The notes under the pieces: generated by a model
The model's database searches: none
What the model was told of the DNA's origin: nothing
What the model saw: the letters and a program-made list of their open reading frames with translations, nothing else
Translations under genes and position numbers: made by a program
Shown here: one piece after another, positions 37,091-49,720 of the stretch
Position numbering within the stretch: the first letter of the stretch is position 1
Layout: every line of letters starts with the position of its first letter
Assembly: GCF_964656455.1 (NCBI RefSeq)
Contig: NC_135726.1
Coordinates: forward strand, 1,932,001 to 1,996,000
Reading direction: 5' to 3'
From: Halichoerus grypus
Taxonomy: Eukaryota > Chordata > Mammalia > Carnivora > Phocidae
DNA: 64,000 bases

Positions 37091-37335
37091 TCCAGATGTG
37101 CACACGTGTGAGCATGTACACGCATGTGCCCGTGGTGAACACATACGTGTATGTGTGTATCCGCATGTCTTGCACGTGTGGCTGTGTGCATGCCTATGTA
37201 TCTGCATGCGTGCAGTGTGCCTGTGTGAGTATACATGGGCACATCGGTGAGTGTATGTATGTTGGTGTGTGTCGCATGTATTTGTGTGTATGTGTGCCTA
37301 AGTGAATTGTGCATGTGTGTGTGTGTTTGCACACC
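37090..37335 (+). repeat. TG-rich simple-sequence tract
   Basis: About 240 bases are dominated by TG, TGCATG and TATG steps (for example 'acgtgtatgtgtgtatccgc'), giving long nearly alternating purine-pyrimidine runs. Confidence 0.8.
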
Positions 37336-37520
37336 TCAAAATAGCTACTGAGCACTTGTCGTAGGCCCAACATAATCCTCGGGGCTTTACATGTAGTAAC
37401 CCATTTAATCTGCACAACCCTTTGGGGTTGGTCCTACCATTATCCCCATTTTGCAGATGGGGAAACTGAGGCTCAGGGAGGCCACACAGCTGGTAGATGT
37501 GGGACCGGGATGCAAGAGCA
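37335..37520 (-). mobile_element. MIR SINE fossil
   Basis: 'gagcacttgtcgtaggccc', 'taacccatttaatctgcaca', 'ttttgcagatggggaaactg' and 'gaggctcagggaggccac' match the MIR reverse strand. Confidence 0.85.
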
Positions 37521-39175
37521 GACAGCCTGAGTCTGGAACCCACACTCTGAACCTCTAGGGAAGGTACTCGATGACGTAAATCTATCTTCCCCTCCGAGCT
37601 ACGGATCAGTGATGCTCCTTCCTTTTGTGCTGGCTTCTTCGCAGCCAAGGAGAACAAGAAATCCTAGAGTGTACCTGGTACGTGTGCTCACTTTACAATC
37701 GAGAGGAAGGGCTCCAGGGAGAGACGCGATGCCCCCCCGCCCTGCAAGCTCACGGGGCCCTCGGTGACAGGTGTGGCTCCAGACCCGCCCAGAGCCTGGC
37801 GGTCCCAGAGGAGAGGCGGACCCCCATGTCTGCCAGACTGCAGGACCTCCTCCAGCCCAGCCCGCACAAGCTGTGTCCTTTCTCCGACGGCCGCCAGGAC
37901 CCATTCTGTCCCGCTGAGGTGAGCCTCTGCCCATGGCACGCCGAGCCGTGCTCACTCCCCAGGGCACCTGCTGCCTGACCCCTTGTTCTTCCGGCGGGTG
38001 GGTTCCCCTTCTCACCTCACTGCCAGTGTTAGTGGGAAGGAAAAGGGCCAGCAGAGACCAAAGCCTGGGGGTGGTGCCTCTGGAGCATACGCTTAGCCCA
38101 CGCAGAGGAGCGAGGCCGCTCCCTCCTGGCTTCAGGCCTCGTCTGCCCGCCAGGGTCGGATCATGGGACCGGAGAAGGACGTCGCCTGTGGCGACAGCTG
38201 CCCGCACTACCCACCCCCCCCCCCTCGCTCTGGCTGCCAGACAGGCTGGCCTTGGCCAGAAATGATATGTTCTGAAGCTGTTCCTGAACCAGAAACCCCA
38301 GGACAGTGCCGTTTGAATTCTCCTTGCAATCAACTTGCTTCTCCCCCCTGCTTTGATTTTTCAAAAATGTGTTTCACCTTGTAATATATATGCATTGCAG
38401 AAAAATGGGAAAATGTAAATAAGCATCAGGAGGAATTGAAAACCCCCCAAGTCCGCCGCACAGTGAGGAGGTGAACCGCCCTGATCTACGCACACAGCGG
38501 TCGCACTCCTGGCAGGAAGCCCGGCTCAGGGGCTCTGTGATCACCGCCGAGCTCCAAATGGGACTAACTAAAGTTTGGTGGCACTGGAAGCCGGGGTGGC
38601 GGCCACTGGGTGGAGGAGCAGGGCCCGGCAGGGAGGCTGCACTTTTGTGCTCCTTTGACTCATGACGTATGTTCAGCAACGTCTTGACCAGATGGACACT
38701 CGCCCTTTCTATTCCCAGGGATCGCCGCTATTCACCTTTGCAGGTCCCCTGACAGACCTTCTCGCGTGTGTTTTTCTCGTGGGAAGATAAAACCCACTGA
38801 GCCTGCCGTGTCTTCACTGGTCAGATGGCGGGCGCGCTGTCCCGCCACGAGCCCCCCGCCCCCCAGAGGCCCCCCGCTGCGTCGTTGAGGGAGGGTAGCA
38901 GCGAGCAGGCGGCGGCAGTACCCTCCTGCTCTTCACCTGGCTCTTTCCCCCTGGTCTTTGCAAACACCTTCCCAATCAAGAAATCACACCTGTGCCTACG
39001 TACCAGGGAGCCTCCAACCCAGGGAAACGCCCAGTAGGATCCTCCAAATTGGTTTCTGTCCAACCTGAATATAGAAATGTTTTGGATGTCAAACAAGTCG
39101 CCACAGGAATGCTATTGAAATTTAATTCGTTAGTTAAATTAGAAATGCAATTTTAGATCATAAATAAGGTCACAG
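37520..39175. other. Intergenic stretch without a recognised gene
   Basis: This is GC-rich, mostly unassigned sequence. The 244-codon minus frame (37599-38333) shows no recognisable domain and is not supported as a gene. Confidence 0.45.
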
Positions 39176-39186
39176 AGAACATGTGG

Positions 39187-39412
39187 AGAGGCGCCTGGGT
39201 GACTCAGGCGGAGAAGTGTCTGCCTTCGGCTCAGGGCGTGATCTCAGGGTCCTGGGATCAAGCCCGCATCGGGCTCCCTGCTCAGCAGGGAGTCGGCTTC
39301 TCCCTCTCCCTCTGCCCTTCCCCCTGCTTGTGCTTTCTCTCTCTGTGTCACACTCTCTCTCAAATAAATAAATAAAACTTAAAAAAAATAAATTAAAAAA
39401 CAAAACAAAATA
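39187..39412 (+). mobile_element. CAN-SINE with target duplication
   Basis: The head 'ggcgcctgggtgactcaggc' and the tail '(aaata)n...aacaaaacaaaataa' are present. It is flanked by agaacatgtgg (39176-39186) and agaacacgtgg (39413-39423). Confidence 0.92.
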
Positions 39413-40594
39413 AGAACACGTGGTGGAGGCCGGCGAGTTGTCTAGCCCACAGCTCCCCTCTCCCTCCCGGGGACACACGTACCATCCACCCCGGCAGGTA
39501 GCGCAGACACACAGAGGTTTGCTCGGCGGGACTCCGGCGGTCACACTGTGCACCGCTCCCAGCCTGGCCTCAGAAACCTCCCGAGTCCAGCCTTCTCCAG
39601 CTCGCAGCCCACGTGTTGCCCGGACGCCGAATCCAGCCCAGGATGCTGACGCCCCGGGGACGGTGGACCCACCACACGACGGGCCCTCGCCCCCCGAAGA
39701 CCACTCGCCAGACACCCAACCACGACTGAGGTGAGAAAGGAAAAAGGCAGGGCTCACTGCACACGAGCGTCTCAGTGTTGGGGGCGGTGCTGGACCCGTT
39801 CTAACTCAACACGTCAGCTTACAGGTAGAGCTTCCTCCGCATCACGTCTCCAGACTCACGGCGTGTGTCGCCAACACGACAGCCACGCCGTGAGCCTTCA
39901 CGCTCCTTCCCCAGGCGCGGCATCTTGCTCTGTCTTCCCGTTCTGAGGCCGGGATCCACTCCGGGGCTGTTGATGATCCCTTCACCAAGACACACATCTC
40001 CACTGACGCAATATGAGTGTTCTCCCAAGTCCACTTGCAGGTCTCGACGCCCGGTCTTCACCACCTCGGCGCTCGCAGGATTTCTTTGGAAGAGACCGCT
40101 ACAAGGCTTATTCACTGTGGCCCCTACACTTGGGAGGTCCTCCCCACAGAAGATTGGCTAAACCCATGTCTGCGTCCTCTTTCATTGTTTTCCTCCTGTT
40201 ACCCCCAAAAGGGCCTCAGTTGAAGTCATTTCAGAAGAAGGTTTTTTGTCCAAATAAATGTGCTGGTTCAAAATAAAATAATTGAAAGACTGACCTGTAA
40301 ATATACAATTATTAGGTGACTTTACTTTTAACCTGCTATGTTTTATTTGTATTATTATTTACTTTTTAGTTTGGGGATTTCCAAACACATACAAAAGTAG
40401 GGTGGAGTGAATAATGGACACTCACGTGCCCACCACCCTTGGGACAATCTAACACTGTCTGCCCTCCAGAAGACGAGGGGGCCCTTCTCGGAGTCAGTTC
40501 AAGAAGCTGTTAAGTAGCTGAGGTTCAGGAGGCAGAAGCATCTTTCCCTCCTCCTTTGTCCTGTCATAGGCAGCTCAGGGCATCGCCAACTTTT

Positions 40595-40785
40595 CCTAGG
40601 AAGGGCCAGGCAGTAAATATTTGCGGTTTTGCAGATAAACGGTCTCTGCGGCACCTACGGGGCTCTGGGCCCTGGGGTTGCTATGTTCCAATAAAACTTT
40701 ATTTACAAAACCTGGCAGTGGCTCGATTTGACCTGTGGGCCATCGTTTGCCAATCCCGATACAGCCCATCTCAACTTAGAGAAAC
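40595..40785 (+). mobile_element. Old interspersed repeat, probably a DNA transposon fossil
   Basis: 'agggccaggcagtaaatatt', 'ccaataaaactttatttaca' and 'gtgggccatcgtttgccaat' belong to a widespread mammalian MER-type repeat. I cannot name its subfamily with certainty. Confidence 0.6.
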
Positions 40786-40899
40786 ACAAGCGTCCACCTC
40801 GGTTCAGCTGCTTCAACCATCAGCGACAAAAGACCCCACAGCCGAGAGCTTGAGCACTAGGGGTTTGAATCTCCGAGTGGGCCTTGGAGCTTAACTAGG

Positions 40900-42800
40900 G
40901 GTGTGAGCCTGGGCAAGTTAGTATCCTCTAGGCCTGGTTGGTGAAAGGGCCTTTGTAAGCGTCCCTGCCTCTGGGCAGAGTCGTGGGAGTGACCAGCTGA
41001 CCTGGGTGGGGGGCTTAGCCCAGAGGCTGCCATGGGCTACCCAAGGACCACTGTCATTAAAACGGGGGCATGACAGGTAGCCGGGAACATGTGCTTCTGA
41101 GCATGAGGGAGGCGGCCCGGAGGGAGGCAGAGGTAATTAATAAATCAGGCCCGTTGGGGGCAGCAGGGGTTTGCACTGAGAGCAGGTAGGAGGAAGCCGA
41201 CAGAGGGCTGCTGGTCCTTCTCCGTGTGAGGGCTCTTTTTTCTAAGGCCGTCTCTCCCACTTGACTATGCTGTGCATGCCACCAGGGACAAGGCGAATTT
41301 TACTCTAGCCCCCCAAGTGCAGGCTGCACCTCTGATCACTGGGACAAACAACCTCCTTCCAGAACCTTCCAGCTCGGCCCCTAGGGGAGGCAGTGCCCAC
41401 TGCATTGGGCAATCCACCAGGCCTTAGGGGTGCTGGCTAGGGTGCATCAACCAAACAGCCCACTCTGTGCCTCCCCATCCCCTCCCCCCCATGACGGTGC
41501 CCAGCTGGAAGCCAGAGTGGGTAGAGACCACAGTGGTCACCCAGGCCAGGGTCTCCCGGGGCCACCTGTGCCCCCAGGAGCTGTGGAGAATCAGGTGGAC
41601 CTGGCTTCTCAGGGCTTCTTCCCGGGAGGGGAGGCAGAGGGGAAGCCAGGGTGCAGGCCACAGGCCGGGGGGAGCAGGGCCATGCCAACGGCTGGCTGTC
41701 GCCAGGCAGAAGGCAGGGCTCTGGAACCAGACGGCAGTGGGACGAGGCGGCCCCTCGAGCCCTCAGTGTGGTGGTTGTTAATATGACCGATGGGAGGCAG
41801 AGGAGGTCAGCGGTCAGAGGTCATGACAAGGACTTTCAGGGATCAGTAGGAAAACACTGGAGAGAGAGATTTCAGAGGGCGAATCATGTGGCCTGGAGGA
41901 GGCCCGTGTTTGTGTCCCTGGCCCAGCACAGCTCTCTCAGCCCCACGGTGGGTCTCACCCCAAGAACTGACCTGGACCTGGACTTCCCAGGCCATCCCCC
42001 GACCCCGCCTCACCCATCTTCCTTTTGGGGGGCTGTCCTGCTGGTCTCCTGGGGCCGAACAAGCTCCTCATCAAGCGCTGCTTGTCCATTCGGACAGAGC
42101 AGCCCGTCGCCCCGGGAAGACATGACCCCATCCAGGCTGGGAACGTGACTCAGGAGGGAGGCAGCCGCACTGCTCCAGCAGCAGCCAGGGACGCCGTTTG
42201 GAAGTCTGGGGGCCAGAGCCACCCCCGCCCCGGGCTCCGCGCCCCCAGGGTCCTGCCTCTGTCACTGGCACTCCTCGCACCCGTGAGATGAGAGTGCTCG
42301 GCGACAGGAGGCCCTGCCTACCTCCGTGCCACGGCCTTGTGCCACGACCTCCCCCGATGGGCGCACTGCTCTCCATCCCCCAATGTGGGGCCTCGAGTCC
42401 CAGGAGAACCAGCAGGGGTTTTCCTTTGGGGGCCTCGGCTGTGGAGGCCCCTGAGTGAGTCCAGGCTGATACCGAGAAGATGGCCATTGTCCCTTGTCAG
42501 GAAAGGTGGGGAGGCTAAAGGGAGTCAAGGGGACAGAAGGACACCTGCCTCTCGAGGGCCCTGCGGAGGCCAAACTAGAGGGCGGGTGTGACCCAGCCCG
42601 ACGCGGCCACTGCAGCCCACAGGTGATATACTGGCCTGTGCCACCTATGCGGCCAGTTTCTGACCTCAGACTTTAACGTTGTCATCGAGTGAATGAGTGA
42701 GTGAATGTATCAAACAGGTACTGAGTGTAGGTCGTTGAGCTAAAAGTGAAGTAAATGAAAGAAAGGAAAGAGAATCTCACCGCTTTGGGCAAGTTCCTAC
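40900..42800. other. GC-rich intergenic stretch, no gene supported
   Basis: Several open frames of 80-165 codons exist, but none has a recognisable domain or consistent splice context. The sequence looks unique, and I see no repeat I can name. Confidence 0.45.
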
Positions 42801-42826
42801 CTTGTTTGAAATGGAAATGTCTGGGG

Positions 42827-43024
42827 ACACCCGGGTGGCTCCGTCGGAGGGCTTAGGTCATGATCCCGGGGTCCTGGGGTCGAGCCCCTGTGTCTCCCTC
42901 TCCCTCTGCCCTCCCCCCACCACTCGTGCTCTCTCTCTCGTGCTCTCTGCCCCTCTCTCAAATAGATAAATGAAATCTTTAGAAGAAAGGGAGGAAGGGA
43001 GGGAGGGAGGAAGGAAGGAAGGAA
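42827..43024 (+). mobile_element. CAN-SINE with (GGAA)n tail
   Basis: A diverged copy shows 'cacccgggtggctccgtcgg' and 'tcatgatcccggggtcctgg', and its A-rich tail has turned into a GGAA/GGGA microsatellite (42985-43024). It is flanked by ggaaatgtctgggg (42813-42826) and ggaagtgtctggag (43025-43038). Confidence 0.88.
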
Positions 43025-44249
43025 GGAAGTGTCTGGAGCTTCCCAGGAGCTGTCCCTTCTCCCTCCTGCCACTGGGAGGCCCAAGGGCTCCATGGATGCC
43101 TGGATGCCGGTGCTGGGCAGTCCCTGGTGGACAGGCAGGATCGCCAGGGCGGCCCGCCTCTAGGAACCAGGCAGTCCTCCGCTCCAGAACATAAACACAT
43201 TCCACGCGGCCTCTGGGAGGGCCACAGGCCCTGCTAGCTGCCTCGGAGGGAGGATTGTTGTCCAAAGAACGGTGTGCAGCTGGGGCCTGCTTCCTGAGAG
43301 CTGGGAGAGCCCAGAGCATCATCAGGTTGACCCTGTGCTCCTGCTATGGGCAAACTGAGACCAGATGGCCAGTGACCTGCCCAAGGCCCCTCGGGAGTCA
43401 GGGGCAGAATCCAAGCCCCTGCTACTCAGCCGAGCCCAGGTTCCACCAGACTGTGCATCTTGTTAGAACAAGAGGCCCAGAGCTCAGGTGCGGAGGAGGG
43501 CCTCCTCTGCAGCACAATGGTGCCCACTGACCGCCCAGCACCCCGTGCCTTCATGCCGAAGCTGGTGTCCCCGCTGACCAGAGCCCGCTCGGACCCCTCT
43601 ATGTTTCCATCCAAGCGGCAACGGCCCCCTGGGAGGGGCTGACCCCTTTGCAGTCAGAAGTCAGAGCCCCTTCCTCTGTTCTGGGCGATTTCTCCACATC
43701 AAAGGCAACTTCTGGAACTTTCTGTGAGTGACAGAACCAAGGAGCTGTTTTAGTCCCACCCTCCCCAACAAGCAAAAGCTGGGCTTTGGCAAAACACGAG
43801 CATGGGCCTGCCAGGCGGGGCTGGACAGCATTTCTGGGCAGGCCTGTGTGACATTGCCTAGAAACCACAAAACTAATCAAGCCTGGCCCCTCCAACTTGT
43901 GTGAGGAACTTGCACCGATCGTCCTTCCTGGGAGACGCCTGCCACCAGAGAAACCGCGGCCACGGGCCACAGATCCCACTGTGGACTCTAGGCCCGCCGC
44001 CGCCTCGAGACACTGCATGACCACTGCGTACACGGCCGCCCCCAAGGGCAAACTGGACTCTCCCCAGATGCCGGCCGCCCCGGGCTGTCCACGCGGTGGC
44101 AGCACGGGTCCCCAGCAGCGTGCATGCAGAGACAGGATGCCGCCTTCCCTGAGGCTTGCCTATGCTCAGCCCCGCCTGGTGGAGTGGCGTGTCTTGCTGG
44201 GCACGGAGATGGCTGCTGGGGGGATGGACGGCGGTGCAGCCACCGTGGA

Positions 44250-45810
44250 AAACAGTCGGACACTTCCTCCAACAGTTAAACATGGAGGGACTGCCCCAGG
44301 AATCCTGCTCCCGGGTCTCGACCCAAGGGAAATGAAAACATACGTCCACACAAAAACTTGTACCAGAATATCCACGGCAACATTATTCACAACAGCCAAA
44401 AGGTGGAACCAACCCAAGTGGCCGACACCCATTGAGCGGATAATGGAAACGGGAGCTAGCCACACACTGGAGTATTAATCAGCCACAAAGAGGACTGACA
44501 TGCTGACGCGCGCCACTAGCCCGGGGCCTTGGACACTGTGTCAAGTTAAGAAGCAGTCACAAAGACCACGTCCGGTCTGACTGCATTTGTACAGAAACAG
44601 AAGGTAAATCGGAGCTGGCCCAGGGCCGGATGGAATGGGGGCCGGAGGATGATAGCTAGGGCATGCAGGATCCTCTTCAGGGTGATTAAAACGTCCTAAA
44701 ATGGACCATGGTGGCGGCCGTACAGCCCTGTGAGTACGCTAACCACCACTGAACCGCACACCGGACACGGATGCATTGTATGGTCTGTGAATTGTATCTC
44801 AGTAAAGCCTTAAACAAAGCAAACGTTAACGGAGGGTGAGGACGCCGTGTAACGGGCACTCTCAGGCACTTCTGGGGCCTTGAGTTACAGAGCTTTGTAG
44901 AGCCGACCATGCCTACTGAGGCCGAACACGCATGCACCATGACTTCAAGCCCCACTCGCAGTTGGAGTGAATGCACCTGTCCATCCACAGACACGTGCTA
45001 GGACGTCCACAGCAGCGCCGCTGGTGACGGCTCTCACTCGGAGCAACGCGCTGTCCATCAACAGCGGCGGGAATAAATAAATGTGGTCTGCTCGTACAAC
45101 AGAGTGCCGTGTGGCAGTAAGAGGAACGAGCGGAAGCCGCACGCGGCATGGATGTCTCAGACACAGTGGTGAGCAGGACAGGCACCTGCTGTCAGAAGCC
45201 AATCTTCCGCGCTGAAGGTCACATCAGTGCTCACTCCCGGGGGGCAGCCAACGTCAAGGAGGCACGGGAATGGGGGCTACGGGGGCTGGCCATGTTCCAC
45301 GAATGCATTCGTTCTGAGAATGCAACCCACGGCACATGCAGGATTTGCGTGCTCTTGGCTGGTATGTCGTATCTCAGTAAAAAGTCTGCTGATAAAAATG
45401 TTTCCAAAGTTAGTGGAAGGAGACAAGCCAGTGTCCATCAGCTGAAGAACGGATACACGCAACGCGGTGACAGTGGGATGTTACTGGGCAGTGAAAAGGC
45501 AGGAAGTGCTGACCCGTGCTACAACAGGGAGGAGAAAACTGGGTGCAGATACCCCGCCACCTGCTGTGTGGATCCATCCACACCAGCTGTGTGCGCCGAG
45601 CAGGCAAATCCAGAGATGGAGAGCAGGTTCGTGGGTGCCAGGGTCTGGCGAGCGGAGTGGGGAGTGCCTGCTGATAGGGACAGGGTTTCTATTCGGGGCA
45701 GTGAAAAGTTCTGGAAGCAGGTGGTGCTGATGATTGTCCCAACTCCGAGAATGTGCTAAACACCACTGAATGCCCCCTTGAAATGGTGAATTTTGTGTTT
45801 AAGGAAGGAA
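44250..45810 (+). mobile_element. Chain of old LINE-1 3' ends in one orientation
   Basis: 'acagttaaacatggagggac', 'cacaacagccaaaaggtgg', 'gagtattaatcagccac' and 'gtatctcagtaaagcc' (to about 44820) form one L1 end. A second similar segment runs to 'gtatctcagtaaaaagtc' near 45385, and a third from 'gtgtccatcagctgaagaac' to 'ggtgaattttgtgtttaag' near 45800. All are plus strand and unusually CpG-rich for L1. Confidence 0.75.
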
Positions 45811-45889
45811 GCAGAAGTACCAAGGAGCTAGCTCAATCCACAAAGAGCTGGGATTTCTAATCAACACACCCCCTGTCGATTGCCACTGA

Positions 45890-46030
45890 GCGTGTGTTTT
45901 GAGTCCTTGCTGTGTGCTAAGTTCCAGGGTGAGCCCCTTCCCTACAATCCCGTTCCCGTTTCCAAAGCCATCCTAGGGAGTCATCACAGTCATCACCCCC
46001 ACATTACAGATGAGGAATCTGTAACAGCTG
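45890..46030 (-). mobile_element. MIR SINE fossil
   Basis: 'gagtccttgctgtgtgctaa' and 'cacattacagatgaggaatc' match reverse-strand MIR. Confidence 0.65.
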
Positions 46031-46989
46031 GGGGGCGGCAGGATGGGGCTCACCGTTCAGGGCCATCCTGCAGGCAGGTGGGCCAATTCCTCGCTGGCGG
46101 CCGGCCTGACGCGGCCCGTAGGGGAGGCGTTTGTGGGGGAGGGCACGGTGGGCCAAGACACCGACGAACAACCGGGCAGACCACCACTGTCCCCCAGGCC
46201 TCCCTTCAGTGAGCCCGCGGCAGGGTCGAGGGAGGCTGGCCTCTGTGGGCGGCACCACAGTGCTGACGTCGCGGATGTCCTCCCGCCCGCCAGGCCTCTT
46301 AGAGCCTGTGCGCATCGCCCCCTGGCCTCTCGCAACCACCCAGGCTGTTCTCCATTCAACAGCTGAGGGAACGAGGCACATTGCTCACGCAGCGCCCAGT
46401 GGCAGAGCGCGGACCGAAAACCGGAAAGCCGTGGGCTTGAGAGAACCCCCCCACGGGGAGCATGGGCCCTGAACGCACTCCCTGGTGATGGCCAAGCGGA
46501 TTTGGCACGGTAAACACTTGGTAAACATTTGGAACCCTCTGGGGGGGCAGGTTACATAACAAGGGAGGGAAGCCAAGCCTTGGGCCTCAAGGTCAATGTG
46601 TGGAGACACACAGCTCCACAATCCCCCAGAGGCGGTGGTAAGTGTTCACACCTGGGACGCTTCCAACGGCACGCAGAGCTGGCGGCTGCCCCAGGGAGGC
46701 CACCACCACACCCCGCGGGGCCCGACCCCTCTCCTTCTGCAGAGTGGCGGGCAGGTACCCAGCTGGCCCCAGTCTAGGCTGGTTTCCCTCCAGCAAGGGA
46801 ACAAACGGGAGCCCAGGGCTGAGGCCACAGCAAGAGGTGACCCGCAGGGCAAGGGCTGGTCTAGGACATGCGGGCTTTCCCGTGTCCAGGCCAGTGCCCA
46901 TCAGAGAGGATTCTGCCCTAACAGAATCGGGCCTTGCCTGGCCCCAACAGGGTGGATTTATTCATTCAACAAGTATCTACCGGGCACTG

Positions 46990-47460
46990 TGATGTTTGAT
47001 TTTATGTGTCAAGGTGGCTGGGCCACAGTGCCCGGATAATTATTTAGTCCAACCTTATTCTGGATGTTTTTAGATGAGACTAGCCCTTAGATTGGTGGGT
47101 TGAGTAAAGAAGGTCGACCTCCATAATGAGGGTGGGCCTCATCCAATCCGTTGAAGGCCTGGATAGAAAAAAAGACTGACCTCCTCCAGGTCAGAGGGAA
47201 TTCTGCCAGCACATGACAGACTGGGACTGTGGCATCAGCTGTCCCCGGGTCTCCAGCCCAGGCCGGCCCACCCTGCAGGCTCTGGAATGCTAGCTGCCAG
47301 AATTGCATGAGCCAATTTCTCCATATATATATATGTGTGTATATGTATGAGAGAGATTTATATATATAAATATATAATGTGTGTATATGTGTATAATGTG
47401 TATATATGTAAATGTAAATTGGTTACATAATATTAATTCTGTTTCTCTGACAAATACAGG
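46990..47460 (+). mobile_element. Old LTR-like interspersed repeat with AT microsatellite
   Basis: 'gatttt atgtgtcaaggtgg'-type text, 'gtgggcctcatccaatccgt', 'gcatgagccaatttctcc' and 'ttctgtttctctgacaaat' belong to a common mammalian LTR-like repeat, subfamily not assigned. TA/TG dinucleotides expand within it at 47322-47420. Confidence 0.6.
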
Positions 47461-47829
47461 TGCCTACAGTCTGATAGGGCTGGAACTCAGAGTGATGACA
47501 CAGCCCTATGGTGTCGGTCTGCCCTTCTGAAGAGAAACAGCAATGGGACACCTTCAGGTCATGGAGGTCACACAGGCCAACAGGCACAGGCTTTGCAAGG
47601 CTTTGCCAGCTGCTGAGAGCAAGCCTGTCTGCCAGGATAGAGGTTCCTTCCAGATGGCGGTGTGACCTTGACCAAAGGACTTCACATCCTAGGTTTCTAT
47701 TTCCTTGTCTGTGAAGTGGGCTAATGACAGTTTTATCTCATGGGTGGCGATCCCAAGGACTGGACGAAACCTAATGCATATAAAGGGAGTTGTGCTCAGC
47801 CTCCCATAGGATCTCAGCAAAACTCCTCC

Positions 47830-48005
47830 GGATATGGTTCTCAGGTCGAGCCAGGGACCTGGATGTGTCAGAATCACCTGGGAGCTTGCCTAAAAAGGCA
47901 GGCTGCTGGGCCCCTCTGACCTGCTGAATCTTCCTCTCTGGGCGGAGAAGCCCAGGATCTGCCTTGGAAGCACACCTATCCCTAGGTAGCAGATTTGGGA
48001 ATCCT
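47830..48005 (+). mobile_element. MER5-like DNA transposon fossil
   Basis: 'gtcagaatcacctgggagct', 'ggctgctgggcccctctgac' and 'gcacacctatccctaggtag' resemble the MER5 consensus. Confidence 0.7.
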
Positions 48006-48009
48006 GGCC

Positions 48010-49320
48010 CGTCACAGAGGGGCACCAAAGGACCCTTTGCATGCGGGCAGGGCTGTGCCTTCTCAAACAGGCAGGACCAGGCCCAGACCTCACCTCCCTG
48101 GGCTGAGTGAGTTGGACTGGGGCTAGGCTCTCAGCCACCAAAAAAATTGCCTGATAACGAGCTACCTCATTACCTTGCAGACTGCCAACCCCTCAGCCAC
48201 CATCTGCCATCTCACCTGTCCCTGGCATATCCCCATCCTCCCGCTGCAGGAAGGGGGAAGACCATGCTGCCTTGAGCCTCCTCGATCCACACTGTGCCTG
48301 CATCCTGTTCCCATGGGGGGCCGTGTGCGGAGGCCGAGGCTGTGGGACAGATGCAAGCTGGGGGCCACGGGGGCAGGACAAGCAGCTTGCTCTCCAGCAC
48401 ATGCTTCAGCCGTGCTGGGGAGGGCTGTTTGTTTTAGATAGGTGATGGAGTTTCCTAGCACAAAATTCAAAAGGCACACAGGGTGCCCATCCTGCCTCCA
48501 CACCTTCCGTCTTCTTTCCTACCAGGGCTCCAATTTTGTCCAGGGTGTCAAGTCCTTGCTGAAAACCCCCATGTCCCAGCCTTCCCTGCAGCCAGGCTGG
48601 GCCGTGGGACCCAGCACCGCTGATAGCACATGCATGTCAGGAACAGGCTTCTGGAAAGGCCCTTCCCACTTAGCTGGTTTCTGCGCTTTGCACGGCCCTC
48701 CTTCCTGTGTGGAGGCCACAGAGGGTGGGGGTGCAGCCACTGTCGGGCAGCCATGACGGCAGGAGCTGGGCGAGGTCACTGCTGCCCCAGCCAGGATGCC
48801 CACATCTGCTCGCCGCTGGGTCCCATGACGAGACGTGCTCCTTATCCACTATGCCCGAGCCTGGTTCTGTTCCCGGAAGTGCACACAGGCTGCTCCCAAC
48901 CAACTCGGGAATAAGGTGAGAAGTCTCCTTCTCCACCCTGTCCCACGGCCCAGCTACCCCAGAGGCAAGCAATATAAGCAATATGGCAGGGGTCTTGGGG
49001 TCTTCCCAGAAATCTGGATGCTCATACAAGCACATAGCATTGTGGGTTGTTCTCCTTCTGCATCGGAATGGTGGCACGTGGCACACGGTTCTGCACTCTA
49101 CCAGACTGCCTAGATTCCCTCCTGCCCAGGCGCGGTTGTGGGCTCCATGTGCGACATCACCCGAAGGGATGGACACCGGACTGTCTCCAACCATTCCAGG
49201 CACATGCTTTCCAGGCAAAGGTTTCTAAAGGTACTTACTGTTCGGCCAGATGGCTCCGGCTAGGAGGGAAACACAGGTAGCCCGGTGAAAAGCAGGCTGG
49301 GAGACAGCCAGAAGGCCTGC
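48010..49320. other. Intergenic stretch without a recognised feature
   Basis: This appears to be unique sequence with no supported gene. Confidence 0.45.
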
Positions 49321-49324
49321 AACC

Positions 49325-49720
49325 CCCAGGCTATATGGCCGCACCCCAGGAGGCTTGGCCCCTCCCCCTAAAATATACGGCTCCACCCTCAGGATATGTG
49401 GCCCCACCGCCCACAATATATGGCTCCCTCTCCACCTCCACCCCAATGCCTGGCCCCACCCTAAGGACATATGGCCCCACCCCCAGGAGGCCTGGCCCCG
49501 CCCCAAGAACATATGGCCCCTCCCCCAGGACATATGGCCCCACCCCAGGAAGCCTGGCCCCACCCCCTAAGATATATGGCCCCACCCTCAGGATATGTGG
49601 CCCCAATCCCCCCACAATATATGGCACCCCCTCCACCCACCCAGAATGCCTGGCCCCACCCCCAGGCTATATAGCCCCACCCCCCGGAGGCCTGGCCCCC
49701 CCCCCCCCCCACCGGCTCCA
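49325..49720 (+). repeat. GC-rich minisatellite of 'catatggccccaccc' units
   Basis: About 390 bases alternate two related modules, one with 'atatggccccaccc' and one with 'aggaggcctggcccc', in units of roughly 20-28 bases. Both strands stay open and would give Pro/Tyr/Gly or Gly-rich collagen-like peptides. This is a property of the repeat, not evidence of a gene. A run of 14 C ends the array near 49708. Confidence 0.88.

Noticed and set aside
37599..38333. 244-codon minus-strand open frame
   Set aside because: It has no recognisable domain, lies in GC-rich intergenic DNA where long chance frames are common, and overlaps other open frames.
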